Part shown: positions 51,428 to 60,168 of the stretch, one piece after another | Numbering within the stretch: position 1 is the first letter of the stretch | Layout of the letters: the number at the start of each line of letters is the position of its first letter | DNA from: Reichenbachiella agarivorans | GTDB taxonomy: Bacteria > Bacteroidota > Bacteroidia > Cytophagales > Cyclobacteriaceae | Reading direction: 5' to 3' | Length of the DNA: 64,000 nt | NCBI RefSeq assembly: GCF_025502585.1 | Contig: NZ_CP106679.1 | Coordinates: forward strand, 3,069,501-3,133,500 | Translations under genes and position numbers: made by a program | The notes under the pieces: model-generated | The model's input: the letters and a program-made list of their open reading frames with translations, nothing else | Database searches by the model: none | Told to the model about the DNA's origin: nothing

Positions 51428-51919
51428 ATGCGTGAGGGAGAAATCAAAAGTATTTTTGGGAATAAAGTGAGGGTACGTGTCATGGGGCTTTTTCGTCGAG
51501 ACAATCAGATTCTTTTGATCAATCATCGGGGACTCAATACACACGATGAATTATGGTTGCCACCAGGTGGAGGAGTAGATTTCGGGGTAGGAATAGAGGA
51601 AACTCTTCGGCAAGAATTTAAAGAGGAATTGAATGTAGAAATTACTGTTGGAGACTTTCTTTTCTTGAGTGAATTCAGGTCTTTGGACTACCACGCAATT
51701 GAGCTATTTTTCGAAATTAAGACAATCAAAGGAGATTTGAAACTAGGGTTGGATCCAGAACTCGAACATGATCAAATCTTGCAAGAATGGCAGTTTTGGT
51801 CTTTTGACCAAATAAATAAAATACCTCAAAACCGCTTTCATGCTGTGTTTCAGAACCTTCGTGATTTGGATGAATTATTCTGTTGTCGGGGATTTTTTAA
51901 TGTTGGAAATATTGTCTAA
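51428..51919 (+). CDS. NUDIX hydrolase
   Basis: A 163-residue protein with the NUDIX fold. The box GGGVDFGVGIEETLRQEFKEEL keeps the catalytic glutamates but differs from GX5EX7REUXEEXGU: the first Glu, the Arg and the second Gly are replaced by V, Q and N. The core strand GNKVRVRVMGLFRRDNQILL precedes it. NUDIX enzymes cleave nucleoside diphosphates linked to other groups; the substrate is unknown and the box deviations may affect activity. It is divergent from the RecD-like helicase with a gap of about 45 bases. Confidence 0.85.
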   Translation: MREGEIKSIFGNKVRVRVMGLFRRDNQILLINHRGLNTHDELWLPPGGGVDFGVGIEETLRQEFKEELNVEITVGDFLFLSEFRSLDYHAIELFFEIKTIKGDLKLGLDPELEHDQILQEWQFWSFDQINKIPQNRFHAVFQNLRDLDELFCCRGFFNVGNIV

Positions 51920-51985
51920 AATAGCAATTGTTTAAAAGCACATTTACTCTAAAAATATTTATACTTGCAAAAAATTGAATTTCGG

Positions 51986-52579
51986 ATGGATAAAACTAGA
52001 ATCATCGCTATTGTATTTCTTTTTGTGTCCTTAGGACTTGCGTATTTCTTAGGAAGTAGGATTTATAAGTCTATAAATGACGCCAATAGAATCGAAACGA
52101 TGGAAAAAAGAGTGATCGATAAATTGTCAATGATTAGAGAGGCTCAAATCGCCTACCAATCTGTAAATGGTAAATACACCAGTGATTGGGGTAAATTGAA
52201 AGCCTTTGTTGATTCAGGTCAATTTTATCTTGTCGATAAGATAGAACATATCATGACCATGGATTATGGTGCTGACAGTGTATATATCGAAATTGATACA
52301 TTAGGTACTATTTTGGTTAAAGATTCTATTTTTTCACCTAAAAGATATCCTAATTTTAAAACTGAAGATCTTTCAAAAGTCCCTGGTTCTACCAAAAATG
52401 CTGAGTTTGGCATGTGGGCTGATGAAATTGATAAAAGTGGTGTGAAAATTGACGTGGTTGAAGTATGGGATACTGACCCTGTCAATCCTATGCGTAACGA
52501 GAAAAACGAATCACGTACTAAGAAGCCACTTAGATTTGGTTCTAGAACTAACGTAACAACCGCAGGAAACTGGGAGTAA
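51986..52579 (+). CDS. Membrane-anchored hypothetical protein
   Basis: A 197-residue protein from the ATG at 51986. One N-terminal membrane helix (IIAIVFLFVSLGLAYFLGS) follows three charged residues; the rest is likely periplasmic. The segment after the helix (ETMEKRVIDKLSMIREAQIAYQSVNGKYTSDW) resembles the helix of pseudopilins and of periplasmic proteins with this arrangement, but no pilin-processing motif is visible. The C-terminal half is polar. It lies six bases upstream of the DUF3822-type gene and probably belongs to its operon with coaD. Confidence 0.75.
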   Translation: MDKTRIIAIVFLFVSLGLAYFLGSRIYKSINDANRIETMEKRVIDKLSMIREAQIAYQSVNGKYTSDWGKLKAFVDSGQFYLVDKIEHIMTMDYGADSVYIEIDTLGTILVKDSIFSPKRYPNFKTEDLSKVPGSTKNAEFGMWADEIDKSGVKIDVVEVWDTDPVNPMRNEKNESRTKKPLRFGSRTNVTTAGNWE

Positions 52580-52585
52580 GCAACT

Positions 52586-53476
52586 TTGGAGACAACAAAA
52601 TCCACCTCATACAAATTAGTATCAAGGATAAAAGACAGTAGGTTTGATGTAGATAGACTACACGACTATTGTCTTTTATTGCAAATCGGTCTGCGCGATA
52701 TTCAAATATGCGTAACCGACACCAGGGATGATTCTTGTCTCTTGGTGGAGGATTTCTTGTTGCTAGAAATCAAAACTGTGAACTCTCGTTTGCAGGCTCT
52801 GAATGCTCTTTTTGAGAATCATCATTTGCTGACAGCTGGTTTTTGGGATTCAGTCAAGCTTTCATTGAAAAGCCATAAGTTTTCGTTGGTACCCTCTTCT
52901 CATTTTATTCCAGACTCTATCAGTGAATATTTGAAACTCAACTGTGTGGTCAATCCTAATGTAGAAGGTGAATATTACTACCAGCACAAGTCATCCAATG
53001 TCGTCAATGCTTTTGCAGCAGACAAGCGATTGATCAATTGGGTGAAGTCTTTGTATCCTTCTAAGGATATCATCATCATGCATCAAGGTAGTGCTTTGAT
53101 AGAAGCAGTTTTGCGTCAAAAGGTACAGGGTGAGGGCAAGGGAGTGTTTTGCATCTTGGATCGAAATGTGCTCCATGTGTTTGTCTCTCACAACAATCAA
53201 TTACATTATTACAATCAATTCTCTATTAAATCAAGTCAAGAGATGTTGAAGTATGTAATGTTGGTGTTCAAGGAGTTTGGATTAGATCAACGTACTCAAC
53301 CAGTAGTGTTTTGGGGTAGTTTGTCTGAGAAAGGTGAGGCGCTGCAATTGTTGCGCAAATATATTCGCAACATTACTTTGGGCAACAAACCTTCTTTCTT
53401 GAAATTCAATTACATGTTTGATGAGATTCCTGATCATCATCTTATCGATTTGTTCAGCATGCATCTTTGCGATTAA
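52586..53476 (+). CDS. DUF3822 family protein
   Basis: A 296-residue protein of the DUF3822 type, by its location before coaD and its actin-like or ASKHA-like pattern: LLLQIGLRDIQICVTD, KSVKLSLKSHKFSLVP-like strand pairs, VFCILDRNVLHVFVSHNN and a late PVVFWGSLSEKGEAL. The function is unknown. The start is a TTG at 52586, six bases after the preceding gene. No signal peptide or membrane helix. Operon partner of coaD. Confidence 0.8.
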   Translation: METTKSTSYKLVSRIKDSRFDVDRLHDYCLLLQIGLRDIQICVTDTRDDSCLLVEDFLLLEIKTVNSRLQALNALFENHHLLTAGFWDSVKLSLKSHKFSLVPSSHFIPDSISEYLKLNCVVNPNVEGEYYYQHKSSNVVNAFAADKRLINWVKSLYPSKDIIIMHQGSALIEAVLRQKVQGEGKGVFCILDRNVLHVFVSHNNQLHYYNQFSIKSSQEMLKYVMLVFKEFGLDQRTQPVVFWGSLSEKGEALQLLRKYIRNITLGNKPSFLKFNYMFDEIPDHHLIDLFSMHLCD

Positions 53477-53486
53477 AGCATAGATT

Positions 53487-53945
53487 ATGTCTGCTAAAAA
53501 AATAGCGCTATTTCCAGGTTCTTTTGACCCTTTCACCAAAGGACATCTTGATATTGTTTTGAGGGCTGATGGGATGTTTGATGAAATCATCATTGCGATT
53601 GGGCACAACTCCCAGAAAAAGCGGTATTTCGATATTGAATATATGATTGAAAAGATCGAAGGAATATTTGCAGACAACGACAAGATAAGTGTCATCACGT
53701 ACAATGAACTAACTGCTGTCTTGGCAAAAAAGGTGTCTGCTAATTATCTTTTGAGAGGATTGAGGAATACAACTGATTTTGAATATGAAAATAGTATCTC
53801 TCAGGTCAATAGATATCTGAATACGGAATTAGAAACTGTTTTTCTGATTACATCTCCAGAGTTTGCTCACATCAGTTCTACCATCATTAGAGAAGTGCAC
53901 AAATATGACGGTGATATCAGTGCTTTCGTGCCTTACGCGATCTGA
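53487..53945 (+). CDS. coaD: Phosphopantetheine adenylyltransferase
   Basis: A 152-residue nucleotidyltransferase that adenylates 4'-phosphopantetheine in coenzyme A synthesis. Marks are ALFPGSFDPFTKGHLDI (with the HIGH-like GHLD), NSQKKRYF, NYLLRGLRNTTDFEYE and HISSTIIRE. It starts 10 bases after the DUF3822-type gene. Its last 13 bases overlap the convergent NUDIX gene. Confidence 0.97.
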   Translation: MSAKKIALFPGSFDPFTKGHLDIVLRADGMFDEIIIAIGHNSQKKRYFDIEYMIEKIEGIFADNDKISVITYNELTAVLAKKVSANYLLRGLRNTTDFEYENSISQVNRYLNTELETVFLITSPEFAHISSTIIREVHKYDGDISAFVPYAI

Positions 53946-54628
53946 TTTTTCACTTCTTCTCCTATTATCATTTCACGGTGTTTTTTGATGACTTCTTTGA
54001 TGGTCTTGTAGGAGTGATACATGGCGATGTCTACTTCTGATGTGCCCATCCAAACTACTTCATCAATATTTTCAGATTTTTGAGGTTTGATATTGCTGTC
54101 GTCTTTGCAGGTCATTCGGTACCAGTGAGTCTTTTTGATGACGTATTTATGGTTCATGAGGTAGGTGTGCCACGTCGAACCAATTTTGCTGATGATTTGT
54201 ACTTTGGCACCTGTCTCTTCTTCCACCTCTCTGACAGCACAGTCTTTTGGTTTTTCTTTTTTCTCCATTTTTCCTTTGGGGATATCCCAAAGATCATGAC
54301 GAAGAATCATCATTACTTTATCTTCCTTTTCGACCAGCCCGCCAGCAGCTTCGATCAGGTTAAAATGTGAGATGAGGTATTCTTTTGCTTTGAGCTTGCT
54401 TTTCACTACGATTTCCACACTTTTAATTTTGTGGTGTTTCTTGTTCGTCATGATTTTGAGCAACTTATCGATGGCCATGAAGGTCTTGTTTTCTATCAAA
54501 ACGTGACCTTTGAGTTTTGCCAATGGAATCAGAATGTCTGTGTCGTCCAAACGAAGATCGTATTCCTTCTCGTCTTTGCGTCTGCTATCTCGTATCCTTA
54601 CTGGAATGTCGTTAATATAGATCTTCAT
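53933..54628 (-). CDS. NUDIX domain protein
   Basis: A 231-residue protein. The C-terminal NUDIX domain has a complete box GKMEKKEKPKDCAVREVEEETGA and the strand VMMILRHDLWDIPKG. The N-terminal 90 residues are a separate beta-rich domain (MKIYINDIPVRIRD, HVLIENKTFMAIDKLL) that I do not recognise. Substrate unknown; possibly a nucleotide or diadenosine polyphosphate. It is convergent with coaD with a 13-base overlap at the stops and divergent from pyrE. Confidence 0.85.
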   Translation of the reverse strand: MKIYINDIPVRIRDSRRKDEKEYDLRLDDTDILIPLAKLKGHVLIENKTFMAIDKLLKIMTNKKHHKIKSVEIVVKSKLKAKEYLISHFNLIEAAGGLVEKEDKVMMILRHDLWDIPKGKMEKKEKPKDCAVREVEEETGAKVQIISKIGSTWHTYLMNHKYVIKKTHWYRMTCKDDSNIKPQKSENIDEVVWMGTSEVDIAMYHSYKTIKEVIKKHREMIIGEEVKNQIA

Positions 54629-54713
54629 GTTTGAATAAGCTCATTGCGCAATAATAGAAAAGTCTCAAGTATATATGTAACAGAATGGTTTAAAATATTG
54701 CTATTTTCGCAGC

Positions 54714-55364
54714 ATGAGTAACCAAGGATCCAACATCGCACTCCGATCGCGCATCGCATCGGAACTTTTGAGAATCAAGGCCATCAAACTGAGCCCAAAC
54801 GAGCCATTCAAATGGAGCTCTGGATGGAATTCGCCTATTTATTGCGACAACAGACTCACCTTGTCTTATCCAGATTTGAGGACCATGATTAAGAATGCCT
54901 TTGTACAAGATATCAAATTGAGATACCCTGATGCCGAGGTGATTGCAGGAGTGGCTACTGCGGGTATTCCGCAAGGAGCTATTATTGCCGAAGCGATGAA
55001 TTTGCCATTTATCTATGTGAGAGACAAGGCCAAATCTCATGGTATGACCAATAGAATAGAAGGCCAAATTCAACCTGGAAAGAATGTCGTGGTAATCGAA
55101 GATTTGATCTCAACGGGAGGGAGCTCTATCAGAGCCATAGAGGCACTCAGAGAGGTAGACATGAAGGTGTTGGGACTTGCGGCGATCTTTTCTTATGGCT
55201 TTCCAGATGCTGACAAAAATTTCGAAGCTGCTGAGGTAGATTATTTTACTTTGTCAGGTTATGATGTGCTATTGGATATTGCTATCCATGAGAAGTATAT
55301 AGAGAAGGAGGTGTTGTCATCTCTGTCTGCATGGAAAGATGATCCAGCCAGCTGGAAAGTATGA
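54714..55364 (+). CDS. pyrE: Orotate phosphoribosyltransferase
   Basis: A 216-residue enzyme that joins orotate and PRPP in pyrimidine synthesis. The PRPP loop is VVVIEDLISTGGSS and other marks are FKWSSGWNSPIYCDNR and AGVATAGIPQGAIIAE. Length and order are normal. It stands as a single gene; other pyrimidine genes are not in the window. Confidence 0.96.
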   Translation: MSNQGSNIALRSRIASELLRIKAIKLSPNEPFKWSSGWNSPIYCDNRLTLSYPDLRTMIKNAFVQDIKLRYPDAEVIAGVATAGIPQGAIIAEAMNLPFIYVRDKAKSHGMTNRIEGQIQPGKNVVVIEDLISTGGSSIRAIEALREVDMKVLGLAAIFSYGFPDADKNFEAAEVDYFTLSGYDVLLDIAIHEKYIEKEVLSSLSAWKDDPASWKV

Positions 55365-55434
55365 TTGGATTGATTGATCGGTTACAAATCCATTTTTGTA
55401 CTTTTCTTCACACGGAGTGTGTCAAGCAGCTTTT

Positions 55435-56199
55435 CTAAAACTTCTCGATCACACCTAAACCAAATAGGGCAAAGTCATATTTGACTGGGTCATATGGGTC
55501 TAATTGTCGTAGTTGCTGGGTCAATTCAGAGGCAGTTTGCCAATCACTTTGTTCGCGTTGTAGCAGATTTAGTTTGATCGCGGTTCGCTGTACATGTACA
55601 TCCAGTGGACAGATCAGACTCGCAGGAGATAGGTTCTTCCAAATGCCGAAATCTACACCCTGATCGTCTTGCCTCACCATCCATCGCAAATACATGTTGA
55701 GTCTTTTGCATGCAGATTTGCGTGCAGGTGTTGAAACATGCTTCTTTGTTCGGTCTGGTGCATATTCTAAGCTGAAAAATCGATCATGGTAGTGTTTGAG
55801 ATTGGTGTATGTATCATTGGGCAAAGAAGAAATGAACGCCTCTTCCAATGAATCATGTTGGGTGTAGTGGTGTTTGAGATAGGCAATGAAATAGAGGGTG
55901 TCGGTGGCATTGAACGTGCGGTGCTTGAATGCAGTAAGTGCTTTGAGATCTGAGTCGGTATGGTTTAGCACAAAATCATGAGGAGCATTGTCCATGGTGG
56001 CTAACAGTTCTTTGCACTTGTTGATGATCGTTTTCCTCAGTCCCCAAGCCAAAGTGGCCGCAAAAAGACCAGCAATCTCAATGTCCTGTTTTTTTCTAAA
56101 AGCATGAGGAATACAGATGGGGTCTTCTGGAATGAAATTAGGCTGATTGTATAGCTCTACTTTCTGATCTAAGAAATCTTTGAGTCTATCGGTGATCAT
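55435..56199 (-). CDS. TIGR02757 family protein
   Basis: A 254-residue protein of the TIGR02757 (DUF2400) family. Visible family segments are DPICIPHAFRKKQDIEIAGLFAATLAWG, HRTFNATDTLYFI and the late CPLDVHVQRTAIKLNLL and DPYDPVKYDFALFGLGV. An HhH-type DNA-glycosylase-like helical fold has been suggested for such patterns, but a function is not established. It starts 4 bases inside the end of the LysM gene, so it is translated with it. Confidence 0.85.
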   Translation of the reverse strand: MITDRLKDFLDQKVELYNQPNFIPEDPICIPHAFRKKQDIEIAGLFAATLAWGLRKTIINKCKELLATMDNAPHDFVLNHTDSDLKALTAFKHRTFNATDTLYFIAYLKHHYTQHDSLEEAFISSLPNDTYTNLKHYHDRFFSLEYAPDRTKKHVSTPARKSACKRLNMYLRWMVRQDDQGVDFGIWKNLSPASLICPLDVHVQRTAIKLNLLQREQSDWQTASELTQQLRQLDPYDPVKYDFALFGLGVIEKF

Positions 56200-57281
56200 T
56201 CTTTGGTGTATTGCGTGAGCACAGGGATCTTGGAATCTATTCCTCCCAAACCAACAAAGGCAGCATGAGAGATGCGCATCATCACATTTTTATTCAACCC
56301 TGTTTCTGGCAATGCCCCCACTACACGTACATATACTTTTTTGCCATTCATTTGATTTTGTACGAGGATCAAGGTGCCTACAGCAGCTTGTTTGTGTAAG
56401 GCGAGGTATTTGGAGGTATGATCTGTGTCTTCTATCTCCATCACGAATCCCTCTTGTTTGATCTCTGTTTTCCCAGCCTCGTTGACACTAGATTTGGTTT
56501 TGATATCTGAATTGTCCGTCTTGACATAGATCGTGTCAAGCGCAAATTTCTTTTTCTTGGGAATAAGGAGAGGGTCCTTGGTTTCAGCTTTTTCTTCCCG
56601 TGGTACACCACTTGCCACGATGAGTTTTTGCCCAATACTGAGATTGTAAGATTGAAGCTGGTTCCATGTCGTTAATTCATCTAGTGTGACTCCATATTGC
56701 TTGGAAATACCAAACATGGTCTCTTGTGGTTGTACGATGTGGTAAGTCGCCGTATTGAGAGGAAGTGTATTGACTTCTGCTGTTTTTGGAACGGGTTTGA
56801 TTGATTTTTCGGGTTTCAGCAATAAGGTATCACCAATGCCAATGTTGTTGGAGGTGAGATGGTTGTATCGAATAATTGAATCAATCGGGATTTGGTAGTT
56901 TCTAGAAATAGCGAAGAGTGTTTCACCTGTCTTGACAATATGAGTACTTGACTGATTTGAGGGTTGAGGCGCTGAAGTCTTGCTTTCAGACAAGTCTGTG
57001 TCCGTGCTATCTTTTTTCTTCTTGGTATAGGGGATGGTTAATTCATCGTACATCTTGAGACCAGTGATGATGGATGGATTGTACTTTTCTATTTCGGATA
57101 TTTCTACGTCATATCGTTTGGAGATTGAGTAGAGGGTTTCTTTGGGCTCTACTCTGTGAATGATGAATTTTTTTCCTTTGATTTTTTCCATCCTCAAACT
57201 ATCTAGCGAACTGCTATAACCTAGTAAGACCATAGAAATGAAAAGTATCGTAAAGAGAAGTGTTTTATAATTCAATGACAT
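56196..57281 (-). CDS. Secreted protein with three LysM modules and a DPBB-like end
   Basis: A 361-residue exported protein. The signal peptide is in the first 25 residues. Three LysM modules follow at about 42-86 (RVEPKETLYSISKRYDV), 112-155 (VKTGETLFAISRNYQI) and 181-222 (VQPQETMFGISKQYGV), joined by polar linkers. The C-terminal 85 residues form a compact domain with NGKKVYVRVVGALPETG that resembles the double-psi beta barrel of RlpA-like proteins. The protein likely binds peptidoglycan. It overlaps its neighbours on both sides (17 bases upstream, 4 downstream). Confidence 0.88.
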   Translation of the reverse strand: MSLNYKTLLFTILFISMVLLGYSSSLDSLRMEKIKGKKFIIHRVEPKETLYSISKRYDVEISEIEKYNPSIITGLKMYDELTIPYTKKKKDSTDTDLSESKTSAPQPSNQSSTHIVKTGETLFAISRNYQIPIDSIIRYNHLTSNNIGIGDTLLLKPEKSIKPVPKTAEVNTLPLNTATYHIVQPQETMFGISKQYGVTLDELTTWNQLQSYNLSIGQKLIVASGVPREEKAETKDPLLIPKKKKFALDTIYVKTDNSDIKTKSSVNEAGKTEIKQEGFVMEIEDTDHTSKYLALHKQAAVGTLILVQNQMNGKKVYVRVVGALPETGLNKNVMMRISHAAFVGLGGIDSKIPVLTQYTKE

Positions 57282-58038
57282 TCAGTGTTTGTTTTCCTGT
57301 AATAAAAATCAAATGATTGTGGCAAATGAAAAAGGTGTATTTGCCAATTCCTTTCAGTCCTTCGGCTAGCAAATACCTGTCCAATACCTCGCCTTTTGAA
57401 TCCAAAATCACCAAATGATTGGATACCTTTTGATTTTCAATCACATAGTATGATATCAGTATCGTATTGCCTTGTTTCAGGTATTCACAAGACTTGACAG
57501 GCGTATGACCCAGCCGTTTGAGTAGCTTCTCAAACCATGAAAAGTACGGTGTCTCATTGGAATAGGCAATTGGGTAGCGTACATCTGAGGATGGTGGGAT
57601 TGGCTCATATTCATTTTCTGTACTGGCACCAGTATTCAAATCAATCGTCACGGTCTTACCTACAAACATCGAATGAGGAACTTTGATCCAGTGGTCTCCG
57701 TGATCCAATATTTGTGAATGGGTCAGTGTTATATATGGTTCTGCTGCACCCCATCTAAAACAAAATATCTCTACCGAGTTGGGGTTGTTTTGGTCAGAGA
57801 AACGCTGCGTCAATACATAATCCTCCCCAAAATCTTTGAGTACAATGTTTTTGTATTCAGTTGTGACCGTGAGCTCGTTAGTGATTTCTTTTTGATCAAG
57901 ATCTATGAGGTAAAAAGCAGGCAAATCATGGTGTAAAAACTCAATCAGCAATTGTCGACCCTCCGCATCAGGTTGGAGGTAGAGAATAGGGCCAGGAAGT
58001 TCTAGTTCGAGGGGTGTGAGGTTCGTAGCTGAGGACAA
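57265..58038 (-). CDS. Hypothetical protein, DUF4905-like
   Basis: A 257-residue protein with a beta-propeller-like or beta-rich pattern: GPILYLQPDAEGRQLLIEFL, PAFYLIDLDQKEI, and late strands NHLVILDSKGEVLDRYLL and YTFFICHNHLIFI. It looks like the DUF4905 family known in Bacteroidota, but this is my impression from position and length, not a confirmed match. No signal peptide, so cytoplasmic. It is the first gene of the minus-strand operon and overlaps the LysM gene by 17 bases. Confidence 0.65.
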   Translation of the reverse strand: MSSATNLTPLELELPGPILYLQPDAEGRQLLIEFLHHDLPAFYLIDLDQKEITNELTVTTEYKNIVLKDFGEDYVLTQRFSDQNNPNSVEIFCFRWGAAEPYITLTHSQILDHGDHWIKVPHSMFVGKTVTIDLNTGASTENEYEPIPPSSDVRYPIAYSNETPYFSWFEKLLKRLGHTPVKSCEYLKQGNTILISYYVIENQKVSNHLVILDSKGEVLDRYLLAEGLKGIGKYTFFICHNHLIFITGKQTLNVIEL

Positions 58039-58128
58039 AATATTCTCCGAATTAAATTAAAGTCACAAATTAGGGGATAAATGAATATTATTGCCAAAAC
58101 ACAGATTCAAAATCAAAAATTACTTGAA

Positions 58129-59475
58129 ATGAAACTTCGGCCTATCTACTTTATCCTATGGGGATGCTTACTCTTTTCTGCTTTACAAAGTTACGGGCAA
58201 TCGGACAGTACTTTGGTTTTTTTGATCAAACTACAATCTGAAATCGACCCACGAACCAATCGCTATACAGAACTGGCGCTGGACAAAGCGAACGAGCTCA
58301 ATGCTGACTATGTAGTCATCGAAATGGATACATATGGAGGGGCATTGACGGATGCCGATGACATACGTACCCGAGTTTTGGAATTCGAAAAACCGATCTA
58401 CGTGTATATCAACAAGGATGCAGCATCTGCTGGAGCTTTGATCTCGATCGCTTGTGATAGCATCTATATGGCTGCAGGTGCGTCTATTGGGGCGGCAACT
58501 GTAGTGACCCAAGATGGTAGTGCAGCTCCAGATAAGTACCAATCTTATATGCGCTCCATTATGCGCTCAACCGCCGAGGCAACAGGTCGAAATCCATTGA
58601 TCGCAGAAGCGATGGTGGATCAAACCATCGAGGTAGATAGCATCTCTACCAATGGTAAGGTGATTACTTTCTCTACGACCGAAGCGATCAAATATGGGTT
58701 CTGTGAAGCACAAGTCAAAAACATCGATGAGATCATGAAAAGATCAGGTGTGAGTGATTATGAAGTGCATGAGTTTGAATTGAGTACTGCTGACAAGATT
58801 ATAGCGATCTTCATCAATCCTTTTGTGAGTGGAATCCTCATTTTGGTGATATTGGGAGGGATCTATTTTGAACTGCAAACTCCTGGAGTTGGGTTTCCTT
58901 TGCTGGCAGCTCTGCTGGCCCTGATCCTTTATTTTGTACCCTACTACATGAATGGTCTGGCGGAGTACTGGGAGATCTTGATCTTTTTTGTGGGGGTAAT
59001 ACTGATTGGGTTAGAGATTTTTGTGATTCCAGGATTTGGTGTAGCAGGAGTCTCTGGAATTATCTTGTCGGCTGGTTCTTTGGTACTGATGATGATCAAC
59101 AACGATTTCTTTGACTTTTCATTTGTACCAGATGGAGAGATTGCTACAGCATCATTGACGACTTTTGTGGCTGTACTAGGTGCAGTGGTACTGATGTTTG
59201 TTGGAGGAGCAAAATTTACAGAATCGCGTGCGTTTAAGCGGATCGCGTTGCAAACTGTTTTGGATTCTAAGCAAGGGTATTCGGCTAATTTTAAGAAGGA
59301 ATCATTGATTGGGAAGGAAGGGGTGGCTTATACGATTTTGAGACCCAGTGGAAAGGTCATGATCGATGATACCTTGCAAGACGCATCTAGTCGTGGAGAA
59401 TACATTGACAAGGACGCCAAAATAGTGGTGATAGGAGAGGAGGGTAATTACTTAAAAGTAAAAGCAGTTGTATGA
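58129..59475 (+). CDS. NfeD-type membrane-bound serine protease
   Basis: A 448-residue protein from the ATG at 58129 (an ATG at 58081 adds 16 residues that are not family-like). After a signal peptide (YFILWGCLLFSALQSYGQ) the ClpP-fold protease domain follows, with the catalytic Ser in KDAASAGALISIA and the Lys in KYQSYMRSIMRSTAE, as in the 1510-N/STOPP group. Four membrane helices lie at about 230-370, and a C-terminal NfeD OB-fold domain ends in DAKIVVIGEEGNYLKVKAV. Homologues act with stomatin-like proteins; no stomatin gene is next to it. It overlaps the next gene by 4 bases. Confidence 0.92.
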   Translation: MKLRPIYFILWGCLLFSALQSYGQSDSTLVFLIKLQSEIDPRTNRYTELALDKANELNADYVVIEMDTYGGALTDADDIRTRVLEFEKPIYVYINKDAASAGALISIACDSIYMAAGASIGAATVVTQDGSAAPDKYQSYMRSIMRSTAEATGRNPLIAEAMVDQTIEVDSISTNGKVITFSTTEAIKYGFCEAQVKNIDEIMKRSGVSDYEVHEFELSTADKIIAIFINPFVSGILILVILGGIYFELQTPGVGFPLLAALLALILYFVPYYMNGLAEYWEILIFFVGVILIGLEIFVIPGFGVAGVSGIILSAGSLVLMMINNDFFDFSFVPDGEIATASLTTFVAVLGAVVLMFVGGAKFTESRAFKRIALQTVLDSKQGYSANFKKESLIGKEGVAYTILRPSGKVMIDDTLQDASSRGEYIDKDAKIVVIGEEGNYLKVKAVV

Positions 59476-59927
59476 AAAGGATGTTTTTAGTATCACTGTT
59501 GTTCATCTTGACGATACGTTCTTATGGCCAAGAGAAGGAAATCGGGCAGTTACTCAATAAGTGGCATTTGGCGGCAGCCCATGCTGATCTAGAGGCCTAT
59601 TTTGAATTCATGGCAGACGATGGGTATTATTTGGGAACAGATCAATTTGAGGTTTGGACAAAGGATGAGTTTTATGGTTTTTGTAAACCCTATTTTGATC
59701 AGAAAAAGACTTGGGATTTTACTGTAGAGAGACGCAAGATTTTTCTTACTGAAGACAAGAAGACGGCTTGGTTTGAAGAAGTATTGTCTACATGGATGGG
59801 GTCTTGTCGTGGCTCTGGTGTGTTGGTACTGACAGAGGAAGGATGGAAGTTGAAACAATACAATTTGGCAGTATTGGTATCTAACGACGATATTCAAGAC
59901 TATTTGAAAATATTAAAAGAGAAGTAA
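59472..59927 (+). CDS. NTF2-like (SnoaL-type) secreted protein
   Basis: A 151-residue protein with a signal peptide (FLVSLLFILTIRSYGQ) and an NTF2-like alpha+beta fold: LLNKWHLAAAHADLEAYFEFMADDG, then KDEFYGFCKPYFDQKK, and strands VERRKIFLTEDKKTAWFEEVL and GVLVLTEEGWKLKQYNLAVL. The pattern fits the SnoaL_3 family, whose members often bind small molecules without a known enzymatic role. It overlaps the NfeD gene by 4 bases and precedes a small membrane protein by 2. Confidence 0.85.
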   Translation: MKRMFLVSLLFILTIRSYGQEKEIGQLLNKWHLAAAHADLEAYFEFMADDGYYLGTDQFEVWTKDEFYGFCKPYFDQKKTWDFTVERRKIFLTEDKKTAWFEEVLSTWMGSCRGSGVLVLTEEGWKLKQYNLAVLVSNDDIQDYLKILKEK

Positions 59928-59929
59928 GG

Positions 59930-60109
59930 ATGAATAAGAAAACAGTGTTGATGGTGCTGTATTGGGTTTTGTTTTCAGGGGCGATATGGGCGTTTTATGT
60001 GGGCTTACGCTCGACAACTCAGCAGTTGGAGTACACTGGCTTGGCTTTGGTAATTTGGTTGGCTGCCTTTGGTGTAAACTGGTACATGAAAAGGATGAAG
60101 AATCACTAG
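59930..60109 (+). CDS. Small membrane protein with two helices
   Basis: A 59-residue ORF starting with ATG two bases after the NTF2-like gene. It has two hydrophobic segments (TVLMVLYWVLFSGAIWAFYV and YTGLALVIWLAAFGVNWYM) joined by a short polar loop, and a basic end KRMKNH. The tight spacing and clear membrane pattern support a real gene, although it is short. Function unknown. It probably belongs to the NfeD transcript. Confidence 0.7.
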   Translation: MNKKTVLMVLYWVLFSGAIWAFYVGLRSTTQQLEYTGLALVIWLAAFGVNWYMKRMKNH

Positions 60110-60168
60110 AAGTAGTGAGTAATTAAGGACTTAGAATAGCTAACTTTATATAATCAACCTTATAAATT

